Source: Pyxidicoccus xibeiensis (GTDB lineage: Bacteria; Myxococcota; Myxococcia; Myxococcales; Myxococcaceae). Taken from it: a stretch of 64,000 nucleotides of DNA. The position numbers and the translations under genes are program-made. Shown piece by piece: positions 16,771 through 25,258 of the stretch. The notes below the pieces were generated by a model. That model was given only the letters and a program-made list of their open reading frames with translations. It was not told the origin of the DNA and ran no database searches. Location of the stretch: assembly GCF_024198175.1 (NCBI RefSeq), contig NZ_JAJVKV010000003.1, positions 1 through 64,000 on the forward strand, written 5' to 3'. Positions within the stretch are counted from its first letter, which is position 1, and every line of letters begins with the position of its first letter.

Positions 16771-19700
16771 TTCTTTCCACCCGGCTGCTGCGCCTCGTCC
16801 AGGGCCGCGCGCAGGTAGCGCCCCAGGATCTGCACGTTGGGCTCCCGCACCAGGCTGTCGTGGTCCCCCGGCACCTCGCGGATGCGCAGGGTGGGCACGA
16901 GCGGCTCCCAGCCCAGGCTGGTGCCCATGTGCGAGTAGACGGGGCTGATCTCCTGCGCGCGGAACAGCGTCACCGGCCCCGTGTAGGGGCGCGGGCTGTA
17001 GCGGCTCGCCAGGTTCTGGAAGCGCTCGGTGAGCTGCACGTCGCGCAGCTCGATGGGGAGCGCCTCACCGCGCTGCTCGTACCAGCGCATCTTGAGCTGG
17101 TTCACCAGCCGGTTGCCGTCGCGCTCCACCCGGCTGCGCAGCTTGCGCGTGACGTAGGTGGTGCCCTCCTCGCGCAGCCCCTTCAGTCGCTCGCCCAGCG
17201 ACAGCCGGCGCTCCTGGGTGCGGGGGTGGAAGGTGTCCAGGAACGCGACGAGCCGCACCTCCTCGCCCAGTTCCTTGAGCCGCTGCGCCATCTCGTAGGC
17301 CACCACGCCGCCGCCGGAGTAGCCGCCGAGGAGGTACGGCCCCTTCGGCCGGACCTGGCGGATGCTCTCCAGGTAGATGCTGGCCATCTCCTCGATGCTG
17401 TCCGCCGGGGGCAGCTTGCCGTCCACGCCCCGCGCCTGCAGGCCGTAGAAGGGCTGGTCCTTGCCCAGCGTCCCCGCCAGCTCGCGGAAGTTGAGGACGT
17501 TGCCGCCCGCGCCGTGCACGCAGAAGAAGGGCGTGCCGGAGCTGCCCTTCTGGATGGTGACCAGCGGCGTCCACTCCCGGGGCTGTGCCTTGCCGGCCGT
17601 GACCGGAGCCGCGGCCTGCGCCGCCCCGCCCGGAGCGGCGTCCGGCGTGAAGGGGATGCCCGCGGCCTCGCGCACCAGGGCCGCGCACTGCTCCAGCGTG
17701 GGCGCCTCGAACAGCGTGGCCAGCGTCAGGTCCGCGCCCAGCGTCTTCTTGATGCGCGCGAACAGGCGCACCGCGATGAGCGAGTGTCCGCCCAGCTCGA
17801 AGAAGTTGTCCTTGAGCCCCACCTTCGGAGCGCCGAGCAGCTGCTGCCACAGCTCGGCCAGCTTCCGCTCCACGTCGTCGCGAGGCGCGTCCGCCGCCGC
17901 CGGGCCGCTGGCCGCGCCCTCCTGGGACACCGCCGCCGCCGCGGGCTTCTCCTCCGGCTTGGGGCGCATGCGCGCCGCCAGCCCGTGCAGGTCCATGGAG
18001 CTGACGAACAGCGCGTTCGTCCCCGTGAGGGACAGCGCGCGCAGGAAGGCCTCCTGGCCCTCCGCCGGCTTGATGCCCAGGGGCAGCCACGACTCGAGCA
18101 GCGAGCCCTTCTTCTGCGTCGGGCGGCCGAACCGCCGCGCCTCGACGGCGGCGACGAGGTAGCCCTCGATGGCGCAGAAGACGCGGCCATCCGCGTCGGT
18201 GAGCGTCACGTCCAGCAGCGCCCCGCGGCCCTCCTCCTGGCGCACGCGCACGTGGCTCAGCGCCACCTCGGGCCAGGGGCCCCACACGCGCAGGTGGCGG
18301 TAGGAGACGGGCACGTGCAGCTTGCCGGGCTGGCCCGCGTCGGGCAGCAGCGAGAAGGCGAAGCCGGAGGCGATGTCCAGCAGCCCGGGCGGCAGCTTGT
18401 ACGTCGCCAGGTCCTCGCGGAACGCGCGCGGCAGCTCCAGCCGGCCCAGGGCCTCGGAGGCCCCGAAGCCCGCGTGGCGCAGCACCTTCCAGCGCGGCCC
18501 GAAGGCCAGGGTGGCGTCCTGCGGAAGGGCCTGCTGGCCCTCGCCGAAGTCGAGCGGACGCTCCGCGCAGCGCGAGCGCGCCGCGGGCACGTCGAGCGGC
18601 GCCGGGGCCTCGCCCGCCACCGGGCCGAGGCGCGCCGTGGCGTGCTCCACCCAGGCGCTTCCTGCCGCGCGGCTCAGCACGCGGAAGGAGAAGCCGTCAC
18701 CCTCGGGCGTCAGCCCGACCTCCACCTCGCGCACCTCGCCGTCCGGGACGTCCAGCGGCGCCACGAACGAGAGGTGGGAGACCTCGAGCGGGACACCGGG
18801 GTGCACCGTCTCCCACGCCGCGCGGGCCAGCTCCACGTAGCCCGTGCCGGGGAGGACGGGCCCGCCGCCACGCATGCGGTGCTCGTCCAGCACCCACAGG
18901 TGCTTCGCGTCGTAGATGGCGCGGAAGACGTGGCCCGAGGGCGCGTCCACGCGGCGCTGGAGCAGCGGGTGCGCCACCGGCTCGCCCGGAGGCAGCTGCG
19001 GCGCGAGCTGCGCCGCGGCCATGCCCACCTCCTGCCAGACGCCCCACGCCAGCGCGAGCGCGCGCTTCGCGGTGCCCGTCGCCTCCAGCCGGGCCGCCTG
19101 GGCCAGCAGGAAGGAGTTGGCCGCGACGTAGTCCACCTGCCCCGGGGGCCCGAGGTACGCGCTCGTCGACGAGAAGCTGACGAAGAAGTCCAGGCTGGCG
19201 CCCTGCAGCGCCTCCTCGAGCGCGAGCGCGCCGAGCGCCTTGGGCGACAGGACGCGCAGCGCGGAGTCGCGCGTCTTCGCCTCCAGCGGACCATCCTCGA
19301 GGGTGCCCGCCGCGTGCACCACGCCGTGCAGGGCCCCGAAGCGCGCCTTCACCTCGGCGACGGCTGCCCGGAGCTGGCCGGCGTCCGAGGTGTCCGCCTT
19401 GAGCAGCAGCACCTGCGCGCCGAGTCCCTCCAGCGTGCGCTGGAGCTCGGCGTGCGAGGCGCTGGCGGCCGACCGCGAGACGAGCGCGAGCCGGGCTTTG
19501 GCCTTGCGCGCGAACAGCTCGGCGAGGGTCCGTCCGATGCCGCCGAGGCCACCGGTGATGAGGTACACGCCCTGCTCGCGCAGCGGCGTCTTCGCCTCGT
19601 CCAGGGTGACGCGCTCCACCACCTGCGCCAGGCGGCGGCCGCCGCGCAGCGCCACCGCGCCCTCCACGTCGGCACGCAGCAGCTCGTCCGCGAGCTGGCG

Positions 19701-22700
19701 GGCCTGCGCGGCCGGCTCGCCCTCCACGTCCAGGTCCACCGCGCGCGCCGACAGCTCGGGCAGCTCCTTGGGCGCGACGAGCACCGGGCCGAGGGCGAGC
19801 GCCTGCTCCGGGGCCTTCGCGGGCCCTTCCGCGGACATGCCTCCGCGCATCACGCGCACATAGCGCAGGCCCTTCGGCAGCGACTCGGCCGTGAGGGACT
19901 GCATCAGCGCCAGCGGCGTGAGGAAGTGGCGCGACACCGCGCGCTCCCAGCCCGTCCCGGCGCCACCGGCCTCGGGCAGGTCCACCAGCCTCGGGGGCAC
20001 GCGGCCCTCGGAGCCCAGCGCGTCCCACAGCGCCTCCCAGTCCTCGCGTGCGTCGGGGCGCACCGTGAAGCGGCCATCGTCCCCGCGGGCGAAGGCGTCT
20101 CCCGGCTGCACGCGCACGAGCTGCGCGCCCCGGGCGGCCAGCTCGCGAGACAGCTCCTCGGCGAGCGGCGACGTCTCGGCGAGCAGCATCCAGCGCTCGT
20201 TCGCGGCGGGCAGCTCCGGCGGCGAGCCCGGCTGCTCCCGGAACCGGGGCGCGTAGCCCCAGCGCGCCACGTCCTCCTCGCGCACCAGCGGGCGCTCGCC
20301 CTGGCGCCGGGCCATGAAGGAGCCCTCGCCCGGCTCCACCCAGTGACGCTCCCGCTCGAAGGCATACGTCGGCAGCGCCACGCGCCGCCGCTTCTGGCCG
20401 TCAAAGAGGGCCGCCGCATCCAGGTTGACGCCCGCCGCCCACAGCCGGCCGAGCGCGAGCTGGAAGAAGGCCAGGTCGGGGACGGTGTCGTTGGGGTGGC
20501 GCAGCGACGGCACGAGCTGCTCGGCCTGGGGCTTGTCCACCTGGGCGCGCAGCAGCTGCGTCAGCGTCTGGCCGGGGCCCACCTCCAGGTAGACGCGGGA
20601 CTTCTCCGCCAGCAGCACGCTGGCGCCCTCGGCGAAGCGCACCGGGTTGCGCAGGTGGCGCACCCAGTACTCGGGGCTGGTGGCCTCCTCGGGCGTCACC
20701 CAGGTGCCGGTGACGTTGCTTATCCACTTTCCGGTGGGCGCGGAGAAGCGCACCTTCGACAGGTACTCGCGGAACAGCGGGAGGATGGGCTCCAGCATCC
20801 GCGAGTGCGCGGCGACGCGGATGTGCAGCCGGCGCGCCTCCACCTCACGGGCCTTGAGCTGCGCCTCCAGCGCTTCGATGGCGGCCACCTCGCCGGACAC
20901 GAGGCACAGGCCCGGCGCGTTGTGCGCGCCCAGGTCCAGGCCGGGCCCCAGCAGGGGCTTCAGCTCCTCCTCGGGCAGCTCCACGCTGAGCATGGCGCCC
21001 GCGGGGAGCTGGTCGAAGAGGCGGCCGCGGCAGGCGACGATGCCCAGCGCGTCCTTCACGGAGAAGACGCCCAAGAGCTGCGCGCAGGCGTACTCGCCCA
21101 TGCTGTGGCCCATGCAGGCCTGGGGCGTCAGCCCGCGCGCCTTCCACAGCGCGGCGAGCGACAGCTCCACGGACAGCAGCGCGGGCAGCGCGTACGTGGC
21201 CTGCTCCAGCTGGGTGCGGGCCGCGGCCTCGGCGCCGGCTTCCGGGAACAGCAGCGGGCGCAGCTTCAGCGACTCGTGCTGCTCCAGAATCGTGAGGCAC
21301 TCGTCCAGCATGCGGCGGAAGACGGGCTCCTGCTCGTAGAGCCCCTTCGCCATGCCCGGGTACTGCGCGCCGCCGCCGGGGAAGAGGAACACCACCGAGC
21401 GGCCCTCCGCCTCCGTCTGGGCCTGCGCGGTGCGGGCCGCCTCGGGCTGCTCCAGCAGGCGGACGGCTTCTTCCCGGGACGAAGCCACTACCGCGCGCCG
21501 GTGCGCGAAGCGGCGGCGGCCGGCCAGCAGCGTGAAGGACACGTCTCCCAGGTTGGGGGCGCCCTCCTCGCCCAGCCGCTGGGCCAGCCGACGGCTGGCG
21601 CGCTCGAGCGCGGCGGGGGTGCGGGCGGACAGCCAGAGCGTCTCGAAGGGGCGCGCGGCGGACGTCTGCGGCTGCGCCGGGGCCTCCTCCAGGATGACGT
21701 GCGCGTTGGTGCCGCCCACGCCCAGCGAGTTCACCGCCGCGCGGCGCGGACGGCCCTTCACCGCCCAGTCGCGAAGGGCGGCGTTCACCGTGAACGGGGT
21801 GCGGCCGAAGTCGATTTGCGGGTTCGGCTTCTCGTAGTTGAGCGTCGGCGCCATCTGCCGGTGGCGCAGCATCTGGACGACCTTGATGAAGCTCGCCACG
21901 CCGGCCGCGGTGTCCAGGTGGCCGATGTTCGTCTTCACCGAGCCGATGCGGCAGAACCCCGTCTTCTGCGTCTGCGTGCGGAAGGCCTGGGTGAGCGCGG
22001 TGATTTCAATCGGGTCGCCCACCGGCGTGCCGGTGCCATGGCACTCGATGTAGTCGATGGTGTCGGCCGTCACGCCGGAGACGTTGAGCGCCTCCACCAC
22101 CGCGTCCGCCTGCCCATCCACGGACGGCGCCAGGTAGCCCACCTTGCGCGCGCCGTCGTTGTTCACCGCGCTGCCCTTCACCACCGCGTAGATGGTGTCG
22201 CCATCCGCCAGCGCGTCCTCCAGCCGGCGCAGGGCCACCACGCCCACGCCGCTGCCGAACAGCGTCCCCTGGCTGCGGTGGTCGAAGGCGCGGCAGTGCC
22301 CGTCGGGGGAGAGAATCTCCCCTTCCGTGTACAGGTAGCCCCGGTAGTGCGGCAGCTCCAGGGTGACGCCGCCCGCGAGCGCCAGGTCACACTCGCGCGC
22401 CAGCAGGCTCTGCACCGCCGAGTGGATGGCCACCAGCGACGTGGAGCACGCCGTCTGCACGTTGAGGCTGGGGCCGCGCAGGTCCAGGCAATACGAGACG
22501 CGGGTGGTGAGGAAGTCCTTGTCGTTGCCCGTGTGCCGCACCAGGAACAGGCCTACCTGCTCCATCAGCTTCGGGTTGGTGAAGAGGTTGTACGGCATGT
22601 ACGCGTTCATGCCGGAGCCGCCGAACACGCCGACGGGGCCCTTGAAGCTCTCGGGCGGGTGCCCGCAGTGCTCCAGCGCCTCCCAGCACACCTCCAGGAA

Positions 22701-23000
22701 GTGCCGGTGCTGGGGGTCCATGAGGGACGCCTCGCGCGCGCTGAACCCGAAGAAGCCGGCGTCGAAGTCCTCCAGCCCCTCGTACACCATGCCGGCCTTC
22801 ACGTAGTTCGGGTCCTGCAGCACCGAGGGGTCCACGCCCGCGCTCAGCAGCTGCGCGTCCGTGAACCAGGTGATGGAGCCCACGCCATCCCGCACGCGGC
22901 GCCAGAAGGTGTCTACGTCCCTCGCCCCAGGCAGTCGCGCGGCCATCCCCACCACCGCGATGTCTGGAGAATCAGCAAACCCCTCGGCTTCGTCCGTCAT
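16767..23000 (-). CDS. Type I polyketide synthase module, KS-AT-KR-DH-ACP-TE
   Basis: This 2077-residue single module has a KS at about 12-430 (Cys near 181 in TACSTS; HGTGT and NIGH His motifs) and an AT at about 520-840 (GHSMGE near 635). A KR structural and catalytic region is centred near 1153 (GGLGGIG; the SSTSAY and VDYVAAN motifs are present). A DH-like double hot-dog starts near 1373, then a carrier with LGGHSL (near 1737) and a type I thioesterase (GYSGGG near 1895, GDHDSL near the end). Two oddities stand out. The KR precedes the DH, the reverse of standard modules. The DH's HxxxGxxxxP motif carries one extra residue, and its second motif reads LLDIASG, lacking the usual Gln/His. 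The AT region reads VAAHS in place of HAFH or YASH, so the extender is uncertain. It is the first gene of the operon, with GAAGAG eight bases before the ATG. Confidence 0.95.
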   Translation of the reverse strand: MTDEAEGFADSPDIAVVGMAARLPGARDVDTFWRRVRDGVGSITWFTDAQLLSAGVDPSVLQDPNYVKAGMVYEGLEDFDAGFFGFSAREASLMDPQHRHFLEVCWEALEHCGHPPESFKGPVGVFGGSGMNAYMPYNLFTNPKLMEQVGLFLVRHTGNDKDFLTTRVSYCLDLRGPSLNVQTACSTSLVAIHSAVQSLLARECDLALAGGVTLELPHYRGYLYTEGEILSPDGHCRAFDHRSQGTLFGSGVGVVALRRLEDALADGDTIYAVVKGSAVNNDGARKVGYLAPSVDGQADAVVEALNVSGVTADTIDYIECHGTGTPVGDPIEITALTQAFRTQTQKTGFCRIGSVKTNIGHLDTAAGVASFIKVVQMLRHRQMAPTLNYEKPNPQIDFGRTPFTVNAALRDWAVKGRPRRAAVNSLGVGGTNAHVILEEAPAQPQTSAARPFETLWLSARTPAALERASRRLAQRLGEEGAPNLGDVSFTLLAGRRRFAHRRAVVASSREEAVRLLEQPEAARTAQAQTEAEGRSVVFLFPGGGAQYPGMAKGLYEQEPVFRRMLDECLTILEQHESLKLRPLLFPEAGAEAAARTQLEQATYALPALLSVELSLAALWKARGLTPQACMGHSMGEYACAQLLGVFSVKDALGIVACRGRLFDQLPAGAMLSVELPEEELKPLLGPGLDLGAHNAPGLCLVSGEVAAIEALEAQLKAREVEARRLHIRVAAHSRMLEPILPLFREYLSKVRFSAPTGKWISNVTGTWVTPEEATSPEYWVRHLRNPVRFAEGASVLLAEKSRVYLEVGPGQTLTQLLRAQVDKPQAEQLVPSLRHPNDTVPDLAFFQLALGRLWAAGVNLDAAALFDGQKRRRVALPTYAFERERHWVEPGEGSFMARRQGERPLVREEDVARWGYAPRFREQPGSPPELPAANERWMLLAETSPLAEELSRELAARGAQLVRVQPGDAFARGDDGRFTVRPDAREDWEALWDALGSEGRVPPRLVDLPEAGGAGTGWERAVSRHFLTPLALMQSLTAESLPKGLRYVRVMRGGMSAEGPAKAPEQALALGPVLVAPKELPELSARAVDLDVEGEPAAQARQLADELLRADVEGAVALRGGRRLAQVVERVTLDEAKTPLREQGVYLITGGLGGIGRTLAELFARKAKARLALVSRSAASASHAELQRTLEGLGAQVLLLKADTSDAGQLRAAVAEVKARFGALHGVVHAAGTLEDGPLEAKTRDSALRVLSPKALGALALEEALQGASLDFFVSFSSTSAYLGPPGQVDYVAANSFLLAQAARLEATGTAKRALALAWGVWQEVGMAAAQLAPQLPPGEPVAHPLLQRRVDAPSGHVFRAIYDAKHLWVLDEHRMRGGGPVLPGTGYVELARAAWETVHPGVPLEVSHLSFVAPLDVPDGEVREVEVGLTPEGDGFSFRVLSRAAGSAWVEHATARLGPVAGEAPAPLDVPAARSRCAERPLDFGEGQQALPQDATLAFGPRWKVLRHAGFGASEALGRLELPRAFREDLATYKLPPGLLDIASGFAFSLLPDAGQPGKLHVPVSYRHLRVWGPWPEVALSHVRVRQEEGRGALLDVTLTDADGRVFCAIEGYLVAAVEARRFGRPTQKKGSLLESWLPLGIKPAEGQEAFLRALSLTGTNALFVSSMDLHGLAARMRPKPEEKPAAAAVSQEGAASGPAAADAPRDDVERKLAELWQQLLGAPKVGLKDNFFELGGHSLIAVRLFARIKKTLGADLTLATLFEAPTLEQCAALVREAAGIPFTPDAAPGGAAQAAAPVTAGKAQPREWTPLVTIQKGSSGTPFFCVHGAGGNVLNFRELAGTLGKDQPFYGLQARGVDGKLPPADSIEEMASIYLESIRQVRPKGPYLLGGYSGGGVVAYEMAQRLKELGEEVRLVAFLDTFHPRTQERRLSLGERLKGLREEGTTYVTRKLRSRVERDGNRLVNQLKMRWYEQRGEALPIELRDVQLTERFQNLASRYSPRPYTGPVTLFRAQEISPVYSHMGTSLGWEPLVPTLRIREVPGDHDSLVREPNVQILGRYLRAALDEAQQPGGKK

Positions 23001-23548
23001 GGCAATCGCTCTTCAACCAACCGTTTTGAAGGAAGGTCGTTCCAATACACTTACGGGGAGGATCATAGGACCCCGGCGTCCGGGCCCGGACTTCCTGGCC
23101 TGCTCACCAGACGGCTGTTCATCCGGCCCCCCCTGGGCGGTCCTGAAGAAGACGGATGCCAACAGATTCCTTGAAGGAAGGGGATACTTTTCGCGTGACG
23201 GTGGCATGAAAAGGGACTCAGGGTGTGATTCACCCGGCCTCGGGGACCTGCCCCTGCCACGCCGTGTGCGGGTGTTCCTTTAGACCCAGGGCTTGAACGG
23301 CGGCAGAGACAGGCGGGAGGAGGACGTCCCCCTCCGCGCCAGCCAGGCCTTCAGTGCTCGACGTTCGGGTCCCAGGTCCAGCCCAGCTGCCGCGGGCCCT
23401 GGGTCGTGTTCACCAAGGACGCACGCGCGTTCCGCGGGGACGTGGCCCGGGTGGCCTCTCCAGGGTGCCCCACTCTGGCGCCCCGAAGGGGCCGTGCTGG
23501 TACAGCGATTGCTGATGCCACCCTGCAACTCTTTGCTGGGAGGTCCTC
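23001..23548. promoter_or_regulatory. Divergent intergenic region
   Basis: These 548 bases separate the PKS operon (minus) from the secreted-protein gene (plus) and hold both promoters. The stretch next to the PKS start (about 23020-23070) is the least GC-rich part and is the likely promoter zone. The right side carries the sigma-54 element described separately. I see no credible coding sequence or RNA gene in between. Confidence 0.5.
23498..23513 (+). promoter_or_regulatory. Sigma-54 (-24/-12) promoter
   Basis: The bases TGGTAC-AGCGA-TTGCT match the sigma-54 consensus TGGCAC-N5-TTGCW at all positions but one, with the invariant GG and GC at the correct spacing. The predicted start falls near 23524, about 25 bases before the ATG. 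Transcription would therefore need an enhancer-binding activator, a control mode used heavily by myxobacteria in development. Confidence 0.65.
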
Positions 23549-24052
23549 ATGCGGAAGCAGCTTCTGCGGTCCCTGACGCTGGCGCTCACGGTGTCCACCC
23601 TGGTCGGCACGACGAGCGCGTTCGCGGCGGATTGCCGCGCAACGAAGTCCGTCAAGGACAGCGCCGCCAGCGTCTCGGCCAACACGGCCGCGGGTGGCCA
23701 TGTCTCCATCCACGTCAAGGGCAACAAGACGGAGGCCGGCAAGTCCCAGTTCCAGTCCGAGGCGGACTACAAGAGCGCGTGGACCGCGTGGGTGAACTAC
23801 ACGGGCCCCAAGGGCCCCACGCCCAAGGTGTGTGGCGGCGGCGGAGGCACGATGATGGACTGCGTCCCGGCGGACCTCGTCGGCCTGGGGACGAACAAGG
23901 GCTACGTCTGCCAGGAGGTCGACAAGAACGGCATGTGCACGAAGGGGTACAACTTCACGCCGTCGAAGGTGGCCTTCCGCTACGCCAAGAATGACAAGGG
24001 CGTGTGGATCCTCAACACGGCCTACCCCTCGGCGAACGACAGCTGCGCGTAG
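23549..24052 (+). CDS. Secreted cysteine-rich protein, possible RNase-A-like (CdiA-CT type) ribonuclease
   Basis: This 167-residue protein has a clear signal peptide cleaved after AFA (residue 26). The mature chain of about 140 residues carries six cysteines (29, 95, 105, 121, 130, 166), consistent with disulfides outside the cytoplasm. The layout resembles the bacterial RNase-A-like domain of CdiA-type toxins. It has GGH with His51, an HVKG stretch with nearby lysines (57, 60), a KSQF strand, and a final WILNTAYPS in which Thr157 and Tyr159 keep the T-x-Y spacing reported for that family's catalytic pair. The usual Arg is not obvious. If correct, it is a free-standing secreted nuclease; no immunity or delivery gene is adjacent. 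GGGAGG lies five bases before the ATG, and a sigma-54 promoter lies upstream. Confidence 0.8.
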   Translation: MRKQLLRSLTLALTVSTLVGTTSAFAADCRATKSVKDSAASVSANTAAGGHVSIHVKGNKTEAGKSQFQSEADYKSAWTAWVNYTGPKGPTPKVCGGGGGTMMDCVPADLVGLGTNKGYVCQEVDKNGMCTKGYNFTPSKVAFRYAKNDKGVWILNTAYPSANDSCA

Positions 24053-24102
24053 CCGGTGACCCACTGCCGCGCCAGGGGAACACTGGCGTAGCCTCGCGGT
24101 GA

Positions 24103-25143
24103 ATGGTGAGTCCCGCGCTGTCCGAGACGCCCTCCGCCCTGCCCTCCCCGGAGGCACGTCCCGGGGGCGCCACCCCACCCCTGCGCGGAGCCAGACGGGC
24201 GCTGGTGCTCTTCGTGCTCCAGGGGCTTCCGCTGCTCGGGCTGGGCCATGGCCTGTGGCGCCTCCACCATACGGGCATCAGCGGGCTGGAGGTGGGCCTG
24301 CTGGTGGGCATGTACCTGCTCACCATGACGGGCGTGGAGCTGGGCTTCCACCGCTACTTCTCGCACCGCACCTTCGAGACGACGCGGCCGCTGCGGGCCG
24401 GCCTCCTCGTCCTCGGCTCCATGGCGGGCCAGGGCTCCGCGCTGCTGTGGAGCGGCGTGCACCGCTGGCACCATGCGCACACGGACGTGCCGGGAGACCT
24501 GCACTCGCCCACGCTGGGCCGGCAGGGCGCGTGGCAGCGCGTGCGCGGCTTCTTCTGGTCGCAGTTCCTCTGGTATCTGGACGCGCCGGCCATTGCACGC
24601 TTCGGCCGCTTCCTGGACGCCCACCGCGCGTCGCCGGAGACGCTGCTGGCCTCGGCGGAGGACTCCCAGGAGTCCCGGCTCGCGCGCACCCTGCCGGACC
24701 TGCTGCGCGACGCCTGGCTCGTGCGGCTGAACCAACGCTACGGGCTGTGGGTGCTGCTCGGCTTCGCGCTGCCCGCGGCGGTGGGGGGCCTGGCCACCGG
24801 CACCTGGGACGGCGCGCTGGGCGGCCTGGTGTGGGGCGGCTTCGTCCGCTTCTTCCTCGTGCAGCAGGTCACCTTCGCCATCAACTCGGTGACGCACACG
24901 GTGGGAACGCGCCCGCTGGAGACGCGGGACGACAGCCGCAACAACGCGGTGATGGCGGTGCTCACGCTCGGCGCCGGGTGGCACAACAACCACCATGCCT
25001 TCCCGGGCTCGGCCTTCACCGGCTTGCGCTGGTGGCAGGTGGACCCGCTGGGCCTGCTCCTCCGGCTGCTGGCCCGGCTCGGCTGGGTCTGGGACGTTCG
25101 CGCGCCCTCGCCCGAGGCCATCGCCGCGCGCCTGCGCCGGTGA
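24103..25143 (+). CDS. Membrane fatty acid (acyl-CoA) desaturase
   Basis: The 346-residue integral membrane enzyme carries the three histidine boxes of the delta-9 acyl-CoA/acyl-lipid desaturase family: HRYFSH (83-88), HRWHH (120-124) and HNNHH near 293-297. A further His lies in a NSVTH motif. These ligate the di-iron centre that introduces a cis double bond into a saturated acyl chain. Hydrophobic segments flank the boxes as expected. An insertion of about 45 polar residues between the second and third boxes is longer than in typical bacterial members. The gene lies 50 bp after the secreted-protein gene on the same strand and could be co-transcribed, though the functions are unrelated. No electron-transfer partner is encoded alongside. 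Confidence 0.93.
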   Translation: MVSPALSETPSALPSPEARPGGATPPLRGARRALVLFVLQGLPLLGLGHGLWRLHHTGISGLEVGLLVGMYLLTMTGVELGFHRYFSHRTFETTRPLRAGLLVLGSMAGQGSALLWSGVHRWHHAHTDVPGDLHSPTLGRQGAWQRVRGFFWSQFLWYLDAPAIARFGRFLDAHRASPETLLASAEDSQESRLARTLPDLLRDAWLVRLNQRYGLWVLLGFALPAAVGGLATGTWDGALGGLVWGGFVRFFLVQQVTFAINSVTHTVGTRPLETRDDSRNNAVMAVLTLGAGWHNNHHAFPGSAFTGLRWWQVDPLGLLLRLLARLGWVWDVRAPSPEAIAARLRR

Positions 25144-25258
25144 GGCGGGCGTCCGGGACGTTCTCCAGCGCGCGAATCCGACGGCGCCCGCCACGGGAGC
25201 GCAGCGTCCGGGCCTCGAACACGCAATAAAGGCCGGACCTGAATACCCCGGAGGCATC

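Noticed and set aside
23030..23060. Possible sigma-54 element upstream of the PKS operon (TGGAACGACCTTCCTT on the minus strand)
   Set aside because: The invariant GC at -12 is missing at the correct spacing, so it does not meet the consensus.
11205..23174. Long plus-strand open frames opposite the NRPS and PKS genes
   Set aside because: The minus-strand proteins carry intact catalytic motifs throughout; the antisense frames have none and reflect high third-position GC.
25206..25240. Terminator after the desaturase gene
   Set aside because: The gtccgggcct/aggccggac stem has a bulge and no T-run, and it lies close to the next gene's start, so I did not call it.
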